Below, piece after piece: positions 1-16,324 of a stretch of DNA of 64,000 nucleotides. This DNA comes from Callipepla californica brunnescens (lineage: Eukaryota; Chordata; Aves; Galliformes; Odontophoridae). Each line of letters begins with the position of its first letter. The stretch's first letter is position 1. Location of the stretch: assembly GCA_023055505.1 (NCBI GenBank), contig JALIRH010000039.1, positions 4,654,505-4,718,504 on the forward strand, in the 5' to 3' direction. The notes below the pieces were generated by a model. That model made no database searches, was not told the DNA's origin, and saw only the letters and a list, made by a program, of their open reading frames with translations. Made by a program: the position numbers and the translations under genes.

Positions 1-223
1 AGCACAGTGTGCATCGGAGCGTGTTGCTGACCCTCACTTCTGAACACGTGGAAATCTGCTTGTATTCCATGTGAGGGTACAGCAAGGGCAGCTGTAGCAT
101 TGAGGAGGAGCCCACTGTCTTGCCAAAATTGGACGATCTTATCACCAAGACTGAGAAAAGAGGTTTATGGAGAACCCTGGGGTAAATGTGGCTAACTTTC
201 TTCTCCTGTTGTTGCATTTTTAG

Positions 224-5227
<5,004 letters not shown>

Positions 5228-5840
5228 TAACTGAAATCTGAAGTTGGAAGTTAGATGTTGAAACATCTAAAGAAGATGACGCGGAAGATCACATTGCTAA
5301 CGATTTTTCTTTGCTATACCTATGAGAACTGAAATCTGTTCAATCAAACTCGGGATTCCTGGGGAGTTGTTGCTTCGTGGCACCACGCTCGTTCTGCTCA
5401 CATCTGGTTGCACATTGCTGTGCACCGAGATACGGAGCCTGTGCTGTTCTGTGTGTCCATTTCTGCTGTGCTGTAATCCTCTGCCTTTGGAATTGGTGGG
5501 ACAGTAACTTGTGTTTGAGAGCAGCCAGGAGACACACTCAGGAATATTGTTTAGATTCCCTCCAGGGAGATGGACGTCTCTCATTTGCCTTACTAATGCT
5601 TCAGGGGTGTTAGCTCAGTAGGGTTTGTTTCTGCTAATGCTCTTTAGGATGCCAAATTATGTTTTTTCTCCTCTTTAGTAATCCACCAATTTAACCTAAA
5701 TATTGCTGATAACATTTAGATTGTTTTCTGATGAGGTTTTGACTGAAGCAAAATCCAATACCCGGTAAACTGTGGTAACTTTTTAAAGGTGATGCTCTAT
5801 CTTAGAAAAAAAAAAAATAAAATGTAGTGCTAATTGTGGT
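5228..5840 (+). other. CTH: CTH 3' UTR (inferred extent)
   Basis: This non-coding stretch runs from the CTH stop to just after the first AATAAA on the plus strand. The right edge is inferred from the poly(A) signal at 5816 and the T/G-rich sequence after about 5836. Open frames inside it have no protein-like features. Confidence 0.6.
5816..5821 (+). promoter_or_regulatory. CTH: CTH poly(A) signal AATAAA
   Basis: This canonical AATAAA stands at the end of a 12-base A run. A T/G-rich stretch at 5836-5865 could serve as the downstream element. It is the only AATAAA in the 600 bases after the stop codon. Confidence 0.65.
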
Positions 5841-5849
5841 AATGATTTG

Positions 5850-8800
5850 GTTTTTGGAATTAGGATCGCTTTGATTAAAATACACTTTGAATTTCTCTGA
5901 TACGTTCTTGTTGTGGTATTTGTTATCCTGCTTCATTCTGGATCAGCTGACAGAACGACCCTCAGCCTGCCTGAATTCCCGTGTAGGATAATGACATCAT
6001 TCATGGTTTTACTTCTGTCAAGAAACAGACGTTCTGATGTGTGACTACTCACTACACTAACGGCAGTGCCAGGCAAGCATGGCTTTCCCTTGGACAGGAG
6101 AGTGACTCTCAGAGGGCAGCTGTTTGCAGGTGAGCGTGTGCTGCGTGGAGCTGCTGCTCTCAGCCAGGCCTGGGCTGTGCTTTTCTTCTCTTTCATTTTC
6201 CTAATGGGAGCTGATAGGAAATGCTGCTTGATGGCTTCTCTCTCATCAGCTCTTCAAAAGAGCAAAGTTTAGATGAAATGCATTCATTTGCATCTTAGCC
6301 TGAGAAGTGTGAATTATGATTCATTCTTGGCTGACCTGTCTGGAAGGAGGGTGGGGTGTCACAGACAGCTTTACATGGACCTCTGCGGGATAAACACTGC
6401 CACTCAGCTGTCAGGATATATATATCTTTGACCTGAAGCATAGGAGCAGATTGACATAAATTCCAAGGGAAAGACTTCAGCAAATAATTCTGTGTATATG
6501 TAACTATGGGTACAGCTTTAGAGGTATTGATCCACTTGGGCACCTGGAAGGCAGAAATACAGCCGTGGTGGATTGCTCGCTCCTCCTTTTGCTCTGTATT
6601 GTTGTCTTTCAGCAGTGACAAAAGGAGATAAAGCACTCCCCTTCTTTGTTGCTCTTCACGAGAAGGACATGAGGCTGGCTTGCACAGAAGTTGATTTTGC
6701 TTCTTGAGAAGTGATCATTGTATGGAGACAATAGGGTTTCTTCAGCTGTCTTTCATCTGTACTAAAAAAGTGGCTATAGAAGGGGTCACTTCACTGAAAA
6801 GCAGTACTTTGCTCTACTTTTCCAAGTCAGAATTACATAATCTGGGAAAAAATAGTTTCCCAACTTCCAGTTCTGAGTCCACTGAGGTGAGGACCAAGGA
6901 AACCCTCACACGTATTTCACCATGGGAACCTGCAGTGGGTTTGTCTGACAGTGAGCTGTTCCACAACATCGTAAATAACACAGGACCTTGTGCAAGACCA
7001 AGTGAAGAGATAAACATGATATAGGTGGGATAATGTCAGCAAGTGGGGAAGAAATTGAGTCTGCCTCAAAACAGAGGCAAAATAAGTGAGGGCACCTGAC
7101 AGATACTGCAGCAGGACTGCTGCTGGGCCTCAGTGAATCGCGGTGTGCTGTGTTCCACACAGAGCATTCTGGAGGTAAAAGGGCGACTTTCATCCTCTGA
7201 TTAGATTTCGGACACATGGCCTCAGATTGCATTACACTTCAAGGGAAGTTTCTTCTTTTATGTTGGGTTCCCAGATTGCACTGCTATTGAAGAAAAATTA
7301 CATTTGCTCCCCAGACAATGACTGCATAGAGGTTGGCCCGAGGAATAAGGACAATTAGAGAGCATCTGGGCAGAGGAGATGAGCGCTGCATGGTGGGCTA
7401 ATGGTGTTAGGAATGAAGGGAACCGTGTGAGGTGCTGCAGCTCCTGGGGGTCCTGTCCTTCCCTGCTGCCTGTGCTCGTGCACCGTTTGGTGCTGGGGAG
7501 ATGCCTGCACGTGGCACAGTGGAGCCGCAGCTCCTGCACCCAGGGTTCCCTGAACTTGACCGCTTTTCTGGTGTTTTTTGGCTGCTGTCACAGTTGCAGC
7601 CTTTTGATGGAGGGCTTTCTGGTTTTCCAGCCGCAGCACGGCCAGGAGCCGCAGCACATTACTCAGAACAGTTCTTAGAAACTCCAAGCTTTTACTTACA
7701 GGAAAGTTGCTGTAATTGAAATCTATTTGTCATAATCATGTAAACTAATATATGTAGCAAATGTCAAGTGCATATTTTCCATCTCAGCGAGCGTGGACCT
7801 GCGGGCGGCCCTGGCAGCCCCACTGACCCCATGTACACGGTGCTGTGCAACACCCTGCGTGCTCACTGCTGCCATGGGCATTTGCTCCAGCAAGGTGAGT
7901 GCAGTGCTGTGTTAGCACAGCCTGCTCACCGCTGCAGCCCTGCCTCTGGGGAGCACTGGAATGAGTATGAGGCTGAGAAGTGCTTCACTGCTGTTTTATC
8001 CTCTGTCATGTGTGGCAGCTGGCTTACAAATACCACTTTCACTCTGTATGGTATTATTCATTCTGTTGAGCATATACCAAATAGTACTGTAGCCATGATG
8101 TTTTACAGATGGAAAGAGACGATTGAAATATAGCAAAGTGCTCACCCATGTCACAGTATCGCAGTAGGAAACTCCAAATGAACCATCTCCAGCAAGAGAT
8201 CCTTCCCCAGAGGTGGTCAGCCCTTAAATGTGGTCTGGAAGAGGTGGAGCCAGACTCCATCCTTCTGGTCACACAGGTGCATTGCCTTCACCTGTGCTCC
8301 TGTGGCTGACTCAGTGCTCAGGTGATCCATCAGTGGTTCAGGCTGTGATCCAACAGTTCCCATGCACACTCCTTTTTGTCAGGTCCCTTTAGGAAGAACA
8401 CTCATTCTCCTGTGTCCTGCCCTAAGATTGTGCAGCCTGAGATGGCAGCAGCTGAGCAAACCTGCACCACAGGTGCCAGTCGTTCTTTTAACAGATTGGG
8501 TCAACAGAAATGTAGAGTGAATTCCTTGTGTGTGGGGTGAGAGCAGGCTGCTCTTAAAAAGCCTCAAGTTGTGCATCTCCATTAATGCCAGGAATTACTG
8601 AAGAAGCAGAAGTGGAGGGCTGGGTGGGGAGTTCTGCACCTTTTCCATACTTTAAGAAGGCTACAATTATTAACACTATACAAATATCTATAAGTGTATT
8701 TCTAAAATCTTCATTGGATCAAAAATCTGTAATATTCCAAGGAGCACAAGAAAATTAAGATGGGTGGCTCCCTGAGAAATGGGACACCTGTGCTCCCTCT

Positions 8801-11800
8801 GCTAGGCTGCAAATCCAGGCCAGAGCTGCATTCTGCTCTTAGGAAATGAGATCTCCTTTTGGTAGCAGCGATATTTACTCATGTCCTGGCACTGTATAAT
8901 GCTCAGAGTGTCATCTGCAGTCAGAAGTGAATCCTGACTGTCAGTCTCAGACATGCACTGCCGTTACCTGCTTCGTGTAACTGTCCACAATCAATGCATT
9001 TAGGTTTGCACAGCCCTCACCCAATAAAACAACGCGTTGCTGGCAGGAGCAAAGTCATTGCAAATTCATCTTTGGCAGAGGAGCTGGGAAGGATCCTCCT
9101 GCTCCCGTATAAGGAATAGGAACATTCCCGTTGCTCACAGCCCCCCTGCCTGATTAAAAGCCTCATTTAATGAGCAGGTGAGGACCACCCCTCCACCCGA
9201 CCTCACACAGAGTCTCTCATCACATCTGTCGTTTCTGGAAGTGCAGTTTGTGTCAGATGTTGGCAGAGTTCCCTTATGATATGTGGGCAGAGCATCCAGC
9301 AGCCCCATGGAGCGGGAGCGGGTCGGGGCCGGACAGCTTCCCTCATCGCAGGCTGGGAAACTTCATAATTAATGGTTTTGATACTTGTGTGTCTGCTGAG
9401 CTCTCGCCATGGCAGAAGTGACATTATTACTGCTCGAAGTTGGCTTTGAAAAGCTTCATACTTTTCACAAGAGGAATAACAGATTTCCAAAGAGTGAAAC
9501 AAAATTCCATTTCACATGGGAGTATTTCCCAAGAGAGCGTGTCACGGGCTCTGAGAATGAAGAAAATCTTTATATTTAGATTATATTAATCATTTCTCTC
9601 TTCTCCTCTTTCGAGCTTCCATGAGGACGCATGAACGTAAAAGGAATTCTTCCATTTGGATCCACGGAGAAGAGCAGAAACAGACCCGCTGCAGGCACGA
9701 GCACTGCTGTCTGTTCCCAGGCTCTGTGTCAGGATTTGTGTGCTTACTTCTGGTGAGAGATTTCAGCCAGGGAGCAGCGAGTTCACAGCTCGTTTCAGCA
9801 ATGTGTCAAGATGGGAAATGGGAAACTTAGATGTAAAATGTAGAAGACTTGAGATATGAAAACAAACATTTGCCTGAAGTGAGAGCTATCTTAGGAAGTG
9901 AAATGGGGATGCTTCTGCTTGTAGGCAGAATAGAAAAGAAGGTGATCAGGGATGGAAGCAAGTTAGAGAATAAGGATGTGCAAAAACAATCAAATATCCC
10001 ATATCTTAACAGATTCCCCAGATTCCCACTGTTCTGCTCACTGACCTTCACTTTGCTGCCTTTCTGATGGGGGCTGCTCCGCCCAGACCCGCTGTGTCAC
10101 CCTGCAGGGGCAGGTTCGGATGCAGCTGAAGCCTTCTGCAGGTTCAGCTTGTCCCAGCTCCCACCACTGCCATGCAGTGCCAGCTGCACAGTGATCGTGT
10201 GAAGGCGTTGTGCCCGCTTCCTCCTGCAGACTCCCCACGCAACTGTGACACCGATGTCTCGCATGCTGCAACCCCACATGAAAAATGAAGCTGAAGAGCT
10301 TTGTGACTAACGCCGTTAAATCCCTTTTATTCTTTCATCCCTGAAATGCACATTGTGTTATTATTAAATGTCTGTTCTAAGCTGCTGAGCTTCCCTTGTG
10401 CCAAACACAAAGCAGCTTCGTCTTTGTCCCAGCATCAGAAGGTGCCATGCTTGCTCTGTGGGTGTTCCCTCTGCTTACTGCTTCTGCTCTGCACCTTGGG
10501 CTCTCCTGTTTGCTTCCACAGTTGGGGGGAGGATCTGATTCACCCCTCTCCCTTTGAGAACTACCTTCCCCAAAGAAATCCATTATTGTTTAAAAGGACA
10601 CAGAAGTTGAATTGGCACGCTGAAGCCTGCAGGCAGAGCTGCCTCCTTTTCTCTGTTCTTCTCTGCTTTTTGTCCAGAAGTGTCTGCACCCAGAGAACTC
10701 TGCTGATGTCCTCCTTCATGCGTGGATGTCAGCTGATGGTGCTGCCTTTTCCAAGGGCTTGTTTCAAAATAGATTCAGTCCCTAATGTCAAATCCTGCGT
10801 GAGGGCTTCCGCACCAAAAGCAATTCACCGAAGCTTCTGGTGAAGTGGTGCCTTTGCAAGCAGCAGGCACAGCTCTCATGAGCAGACTGCTCCCTCCATC
10901 CAGCTCCATTCCCTCCATCATCCAGCTCTGTTCCCTCCGTGCAGCCTGGATTTCTGTGCCCACCCCTCACTGCAGCAGGAAGGCTGCAGGCTTTGGTGCG
11001 TGCTGGTGTTTTTGGCCAGGTTTGGGGGCATGGGGAGCCCACCCCATGTCAGGCACTGCTGTCCTGTTCCATGTGTCCCCATCCCTGTGTGTCCCACTCT
11101 TCTCTCAGCAGGTGACCCATCATTTTCAGAAGGGAAAAGTCACTCCTAATCCCTAACCACAAAATAACTTTTTTCCTATTGTTAATAAAAACCATACTGA
11201 AGTCTATGTTCAGCTTTCTTTTTTATCTCAGAGCAAACTTCTTGCCAGCTGGATCATTGGGCCCAATATAATCCGCGAAAAATCCCTTGGGGCTCAAACA
11301 AGCAAATGCTTCCATTTGCAGCAAAGGATGCATCCAATTTACTCCATGTTAAATCCATCCTTCGAGGCGAAATAAAACCAAAGCCATCACAAGGCTTTGA
11401 GCAGAGGAGGGCCCGGTGAGCAGCTCCCACGCAGTGCTCACAGCAGGAAGGTGTGTGCCCACCCATGGCAGTGGCACAGCCCGGTCCCCGTGCTGTTCGT
11501 GCGGCCGTGCATCTGCTTCTTGTAAAAAGAGTGTCACCCTCGCTGTCGGGAACAGTGCCATCTGCTCCATTATTTTCCAAAGGGTGTTGTTCTCATCCAT
11601 GTATGGATGTGTTTGTGCTGGGAACCTGATAATGAAATATGGGGATGTAGAGGGGATGACAGGTGTGGATTTTCATCAGTTGTCGGCATTGCCGAGAGCA
11701 GGCGGTCTATTTCACCCCCAGAGACAAGCAGCTTGCAGCAGTCCCGTTCATGAAGGGGCCGGGGTGCTCCATTGGGAGGCTGAGAAGCAGGGAATGAGGC

Positions 11801-11990
11801 AGCAGCTCAGGGACGGGTGGATGGGCAGCTGGGAGGGCCCTGGGCAGCTGGCAGCTCCTTGGGACCGCGCCAGCCCTGCTCAGTTTTCAGAGAATTCACC
11901 GCGTGTTCCGTAGGGTTTTGCTCTGAGAACATCATTCATAGTGCCAAGTCGTGGTAGAAGTGGCTGCTGAAAGATGGTTTGATTCCTGAC
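5850..11990. other. Intergenic DNA, no recognised gene
   Basis: This begins the space between the convergent CTH and PTGER3 genes. Open frames up to 165 codons occur (for example 10346-10843), but they lack protein-like composition, splice context or any family I know. No repeat family is recognised with confidence here. Confidence 0.6.
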
Positions 11991-11997
11991 ATTACAG

Positions 11998-12640
11998 AGG
12001 CAAGAAACAACCCGAGCTGGAAGGGATGCACACCAAGACCAACCCCTGGTTCCACGCACAACTTCCCCAAACCCAAACCCTATGGCTAAGATTGGTGTCC
12101 CAGCACCCCCTGACCTCCAGCAGCTCGGGGCCGTTCCCACTACCCTGTGGGGCACAGCCTTTCCCTCAGCCCCACCTGATCGACCCCTGACACAGCTCCA
12201 TGTGTTCCCTCACACCCTGTCACTGCCACAGAGCAGAGCTCAGCGCTGCTCCTGCACTCCCTGTGAAGAGCTGTAGGGCCACCATTAGGAGCTGTAGGAC
12301 TGCTATGACTCGCTGTAGGGCCATGAGGAACTCTAGGGCTGCCATGGGGAGCTGTAGGACCACCATTAGGAGCTGTAGGGCCATGAAGAACTGTAGGGCC
12401 ACCACTAGGAGCTGTAGGACTGCTATGAGTCACTGTAGGACTGCTATGAGTCGCTGTAGGGACATGAGGAACTCTAGGGCTGCCATGGGGAGTGTATGAC
12501 CACCATTAGGAGCTGTAGGGCCATGGGGATCTGTAGGGCCACCATTAGGAGCTGTAGGGCCATGGGGAGCTGTAGGGCTGCCACGAAGCCTCCCCTCAGT
12601 CTCCTCTTCTCTGGGCTGAATTATTCAGTAAGCAGCTTAT
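11998..12640 (-). repeat. CR1 LINE 3' fragment split by an internal minisatellite
   Basis: Read on the plus strand this is a reverse-complement CR1 copy. It shows the usual order: GAGCTGGAAGGGA, a CCAACCCCTGG block, CCCCTGACACAGCTCCATG, CCCTGTCACTG, GCAGAGCTCAGCGCTGC, then after the minisatellite at 12265-12586, CCTCCCCTCAGTCTCCTCTT and CTGGGCTGAA. The flanks read as one continuous element if the tandem repeat is taken as an expansion. Edges are approximate and no ORF survives. Confidence 0.7.
12265..12586 (+). repeat. 21-bp minisatellite (AGCTGTAGGGCCACCATTAGG-like units)
   Basis: About 15 imperfect units of 21 bases, each carrying CTGTAGG followed by GCC, ACTGC or ACCACC and an ATG- or ATTAGG-type end. 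A longer block with AACTCTAGGGCTGCCATGGGGAG occurs twice, 141 bases apart, which suggests higher-order duplication. Because 21 is a multiple of three, long open frames with seven-residue repeats appear on both strands; they are a by-product, not genes. Confidence 0.9.
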
Positions 12641-13389
12641 GGGGTCTTCGTAAAACTCATTCTGGGAATCTCCCATCTGGCGCAGCTTCCCTGCACAAGA
12701 CAAGTGAACACTGATGGCACAAAGAGAAATCCTTCCCCTTGTGTTTTTTGCATAAAACCTCTCACCTGTGCTGGTTCAGCTATGAGGAACGTGGGAGTGG
12801 TGAGCAGGAGATGGGTGCGAGGTATATTTTGTCCAATCCCACTGCCATGTTAAAACTCAGAAGTGCTATTTCCAGCCCTTGGACTTCCTTTGCACCAAAT
12901 CCCAGTTCATGTTTTCTTTAAAAGGTTGTGCTAAGATTAATAAAGAAACCCACGAGTCGGTTTGCTGTCAGCCCTTAATGATCTGCTAAAAATAACGGGG
13001 ATGATTCATCTTCAGATCTATTGAAACAGGAGTTGTTTGTTCTGGGCAGCTGTCCTTGGTCTGCACCACACGAGATGAGCAGACCAAGGGAGGCCCTGCT
13101 GATAATCCTCTATGTCAGGGCAAAACAAGTGCTCCTCGAGGTTGGCTGCACGTCTCTGGTGCATCTGGGAGCGGATGCCCTGTCCTCATAATGTCATTTG
13201 TATCGTTTAAACAGAAGTATTTAAACTAAGAATTGAAACAGGTGTGGTTTTAGACAGAGATATTCAAGCAGCATGCTCAAGAAGACTTTGGCCATGAAGA
13301 ACCATGAAGAACTGCCTCACCCCCAGGCCCCATGTCTTCATCACAGCTGCGTGCCAATGGAAGCTTCCCTGCCGTGTTGGAGCTGGCTG

Positions 13390-13394
<5 letters not shown>

Positions 13395-13436
<42 letters not shown>
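13395..13436 (+). repeat. (CA)21 microsatellite
   Basis: An uninterrupted CA dinucleotide run of 42 bases, likely to vary in length between individuals. Open frames made of HTHT or CVCV repeats cross it and are artefacts. Confidence 0.97.
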
Positions 13437-13437
<1 letters not shown>

Positions 13438-15144
13438 CTGTGCACATGTGCAAGCTGGAGAATTTCTTAGCCAAACAAGCACACAACAGACACATCAGTG
13501 TCTGATGGCAGTGATGTGCCGAGGCCTGAGGCTGCGACCAGAGCTGCACAGTGCTGTTGGACAACGCCTGGCGTGAACGGGCACTTAACAGTTTGCAAGC
13601 ATACACAGGGCTGGAATCTGTTTGCAGATTACTTTGCAGCCGCTGACTGAAAATAGATAGACTTTCTGAAATGTGCAGCGGTTTGTGGACATCTCCTTAA
13701 TGTGGAAAAAGTCTGTTTCCTCGAGTAACCAATTTGCTGTTCGTAATTGGAGCGTGTCTGCTCATGTGGGGCTGCGGCATTTCCAGGCCAGGGCAGGAGC
13801 CTGCAGCACCAGGGATGAGGGGAACGCGGGGTGAGAGCTGCCTTCCGTGTGTCTTTCGACAAGCAGCAAGCTTCTGAAACAAAAGGGAACTGCGTAAAAG
13901 GCTCTGGGAAAGTGCGGTGTGTTTTTGCACGTGCGTCTGACCCGCCGAGCTGGGGCTGTCCCTGTGTACTCAATGAATGAAGGCAGGCGTGAAGCGTGCA
14001 AACACAGCCCATCGTCTGAGGACGTGTTTGTTTAAAACGTGCTTTTTATCACCGAGCCGAGGAAGGATAAGGTGTCTGTGTTTGACTGTGCGAGAGAAAT
14101 ATTTATGCAGCTGCACAACTTCCCCAGGTCGCTGTGCCGGCTGCCAGGCGTTCTCTGCAGGATCAGCCCTCCTTCCCAGAGCCCCACTGCGCCTGGGAGG
14201 GGGAAAGGGCTTCGTGGCATGGGGAGAGGGGAAGCAGAGCTGCCCCCCTTCTGCCGAGAAGCTGAGGTTTGGAGACAAATAACAGCTTTTTTAGGAGTGT
14301 GGTAGGAAATCATTAACTGAGAGTGTTCCCAAAAGTCTGCACCGCAAATAGGGTTTGTCCCTTGGACAGCTGCTGCAGTAAGGACTGAAGCTCTACCCAG
14401 CAATCAGGGGTGCTCCTCCTTCCAAACCCAACGTGCTCATTGGGACAGCGGCACTTAGGAATCTAGGATGTGTTTTATTTACTCTGCTGTGCACCATGAC
14501 TCTCGCAGCTCTCTTTGCTGTCCGCTAGCACTGACAGAAGCGAACCCCACACTTCCTAACTTGTTGATCCTCCAGCTCCCAGAGCTGCCCCAGGCTCCCT
14601 GCTGGAGCACAGGGGGTTCAGGACTCCTCTTCGAGATTTGCACAGCAATCCACCCTCGTTGCTTTTCCTGCTGTGTCTGATGCTCAGCCGTGGGACTGGA
14701 GACAGCTGCTGGCACCTGGGAGCAGGCTGTGGGAAGGAAGATGTGCTGCACAGAGGTGATTGCTGGCTGAAATTTCTTTCTCCTCCACGGCTTTAAAACA
14801 CTAATGAAATAAGGTTGTATGGAAATTCATTGCCCAGGGGCTGGGGAGTTTAGGAACACTTTTGTTGTTAACCATACCCATTTGCCACCAACTGAAAATT
14901 GCATCATTTCCAAATGAGTATTTAGTGCCCAGGAAATGAATTGCAAGTAGATGCAGCCGTGCAGCTTTTCTGCATCCCAGATGTGGGTTCTTCCTCTGCG
15001 CTAATGGGCAGAGCCAGTGCTGCTGGCCCTGCTGGGTTTGGGCACCCTTGAGTGTGCTGAAGGAGTCTTGTGCTTCCCAAGGAGGGAAGGGCACCCCGAA
15101 GTGAACTTTGTACAGTGGCAGGGTCACATTTACATGAGTTGCAC

Positions 15145-15257
15145 CATCCTACTGCATCCCATCCCATTGCATCCCACTGCATCTCATGCCATGCCATGCC
15201 ATCCCATCCCATTCCATCGTATCCCACCCCATGGCATCCCATCTTATCCTGTCCCAC
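15145..15257 (+). repeat. (CATCC/CATGC)n pentanucleotide tract
   Basis: About 110 bases built from degenerate five-base units, mainly CATCC, CATTG, CATGC and CATTC. It is an imperfect satellite-like simple repeat, with much substitution between units. Confidence 0.85.
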
Positions 15258-16115
15258 CACACCAGCTTGTAGAAATGAATGTTTTGTTCCTGAAAGCAAG
15301 ATTCTTGTGTGTGTTCAGCTGTGTGCAAGTGATGTGGTCACCACAGACTCAACCTCACGGAACAGTTTGAGCTGGAAGAGACCTTTCAGATCATTCAGTC
15401 CCAGTGCCCTTATTTTGTTTTCCTGTCATTTTCCAAGAAAACCCACCCAAATGCCTGGGCAGAGAGATCTTGTGGCTCACAGGGCATTTCCAATGCCCAT
15501 AGACAGGAGCAGAGGCACCAGTACAGCACATTGGGTTCACCAGGCCCCTAGTTGCAAATATTTGGTATGGATTCCTGAACTGGAAGAAAATGCCATTCCT
15601 TCTTTCCAGACTACATGATGGAAGGCAAGAAGTTCATTCCCAGCACAACTTGCAGAAAATATATTAAATATTGGCAGTAATTAGGTTAGCCTGGGTCAGT
15701 ACATTATTGATATTAATTTGATTAGATTGAATTGAAGAGGAAGCGATGTTTAACTTAATGCCTGTAATAAATGAGGAAGAAGGTAGTGGTGGAGCTTTCC
15801 TCCTCCACTAACAATAAACAGATCAGAAAACAATGTTAAGCTCCGCCGGTCCCTCGCCCACGGGCTGTGAGGTAGAGCTGCCACTAAGCAGGGTGACCCC
15901 TGCTCTTAGATGCTCACCGTCCTGGTGCAGCACATCCAGCCTACGATGGCTGGCACACAGCAGACACGGCCAGCAGCCATGTGCTCACATCCAGCAGCCT
16001 CACTGTGCCAGGATGGCTGTGACACCATGTACTCAGCAGCTCAGCAGCAAGGCAGAGCGTCCAGCACGGAGCTGGGGTCTAAAGGCATGGCAGAGAGAGA
16101 GGTGATGGCCACTCA

Positions 16116-16322
16116 TTGTGCCAGGGGAGGGTCAGGATGGATGTTAGGAGAAATCTCTTCTCCAAAGAGAGCTCAGCACTGCACAGCTGCCCAGGGGTGG
16201 GGGCCACCATCCATGGGGGTGCTCAGAGCTGTGGGGATGTAGCACTGGGGGACATGGGCAGTGGGATGGGGATCTCAGAAAGCCTTTCCAACCTGAACAG
16301 TTCCACAAAGATTCCATGACAG
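16116..16322 (+). repeat. CR1 LINE 3' fragment
   Basis: Plus-oriented CR1 end. It shows GTCAGGATGGATGTTAGGAG, CTTCTCCAAAGAGAGCTCAG, GGGGTGGGGGCCACCATCC, GTGGGGATGTAGCACTGGGG and CTTTCCAACCTGAA, ending with a decayed ATTCCATGA terminal unit. Truncated at its 5' end, as CR1 copies usually are. Confidence 0.9.
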
Positions 16323-16324
16323 TC

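Larger units (their letters stand above)
12645..16110. other. Intergenic DNA with simple repeats
   Basis: It holds the (CA)21 tract and a CATCC-type low-complexity tract, and otherwise no gene I can support. A stretch near 15365-15560 starting GAGCTGGAAGAGACC faintly resembles a very old reverse-oriented CR1 copy, but I cannot confirm it. Confidence 0.55.

Noticed and set aside
12140..12499. Long open frames with seven-residue repeats on both strands
   Set aside because: They follow from a tandem unit length divisible by three in the CR1-derived minisatellite.
13264..13606. Open frames with HTHT or CVCV runs
   Set aside because: They are translations of the (CA)21 microsatellite.
15365..15560. 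Possible old CR1 copy starting GAGCTGGAAGAGACC
   Set aside because: Only the first 25 bases resemble CR1; the rest could not be matched by eye.
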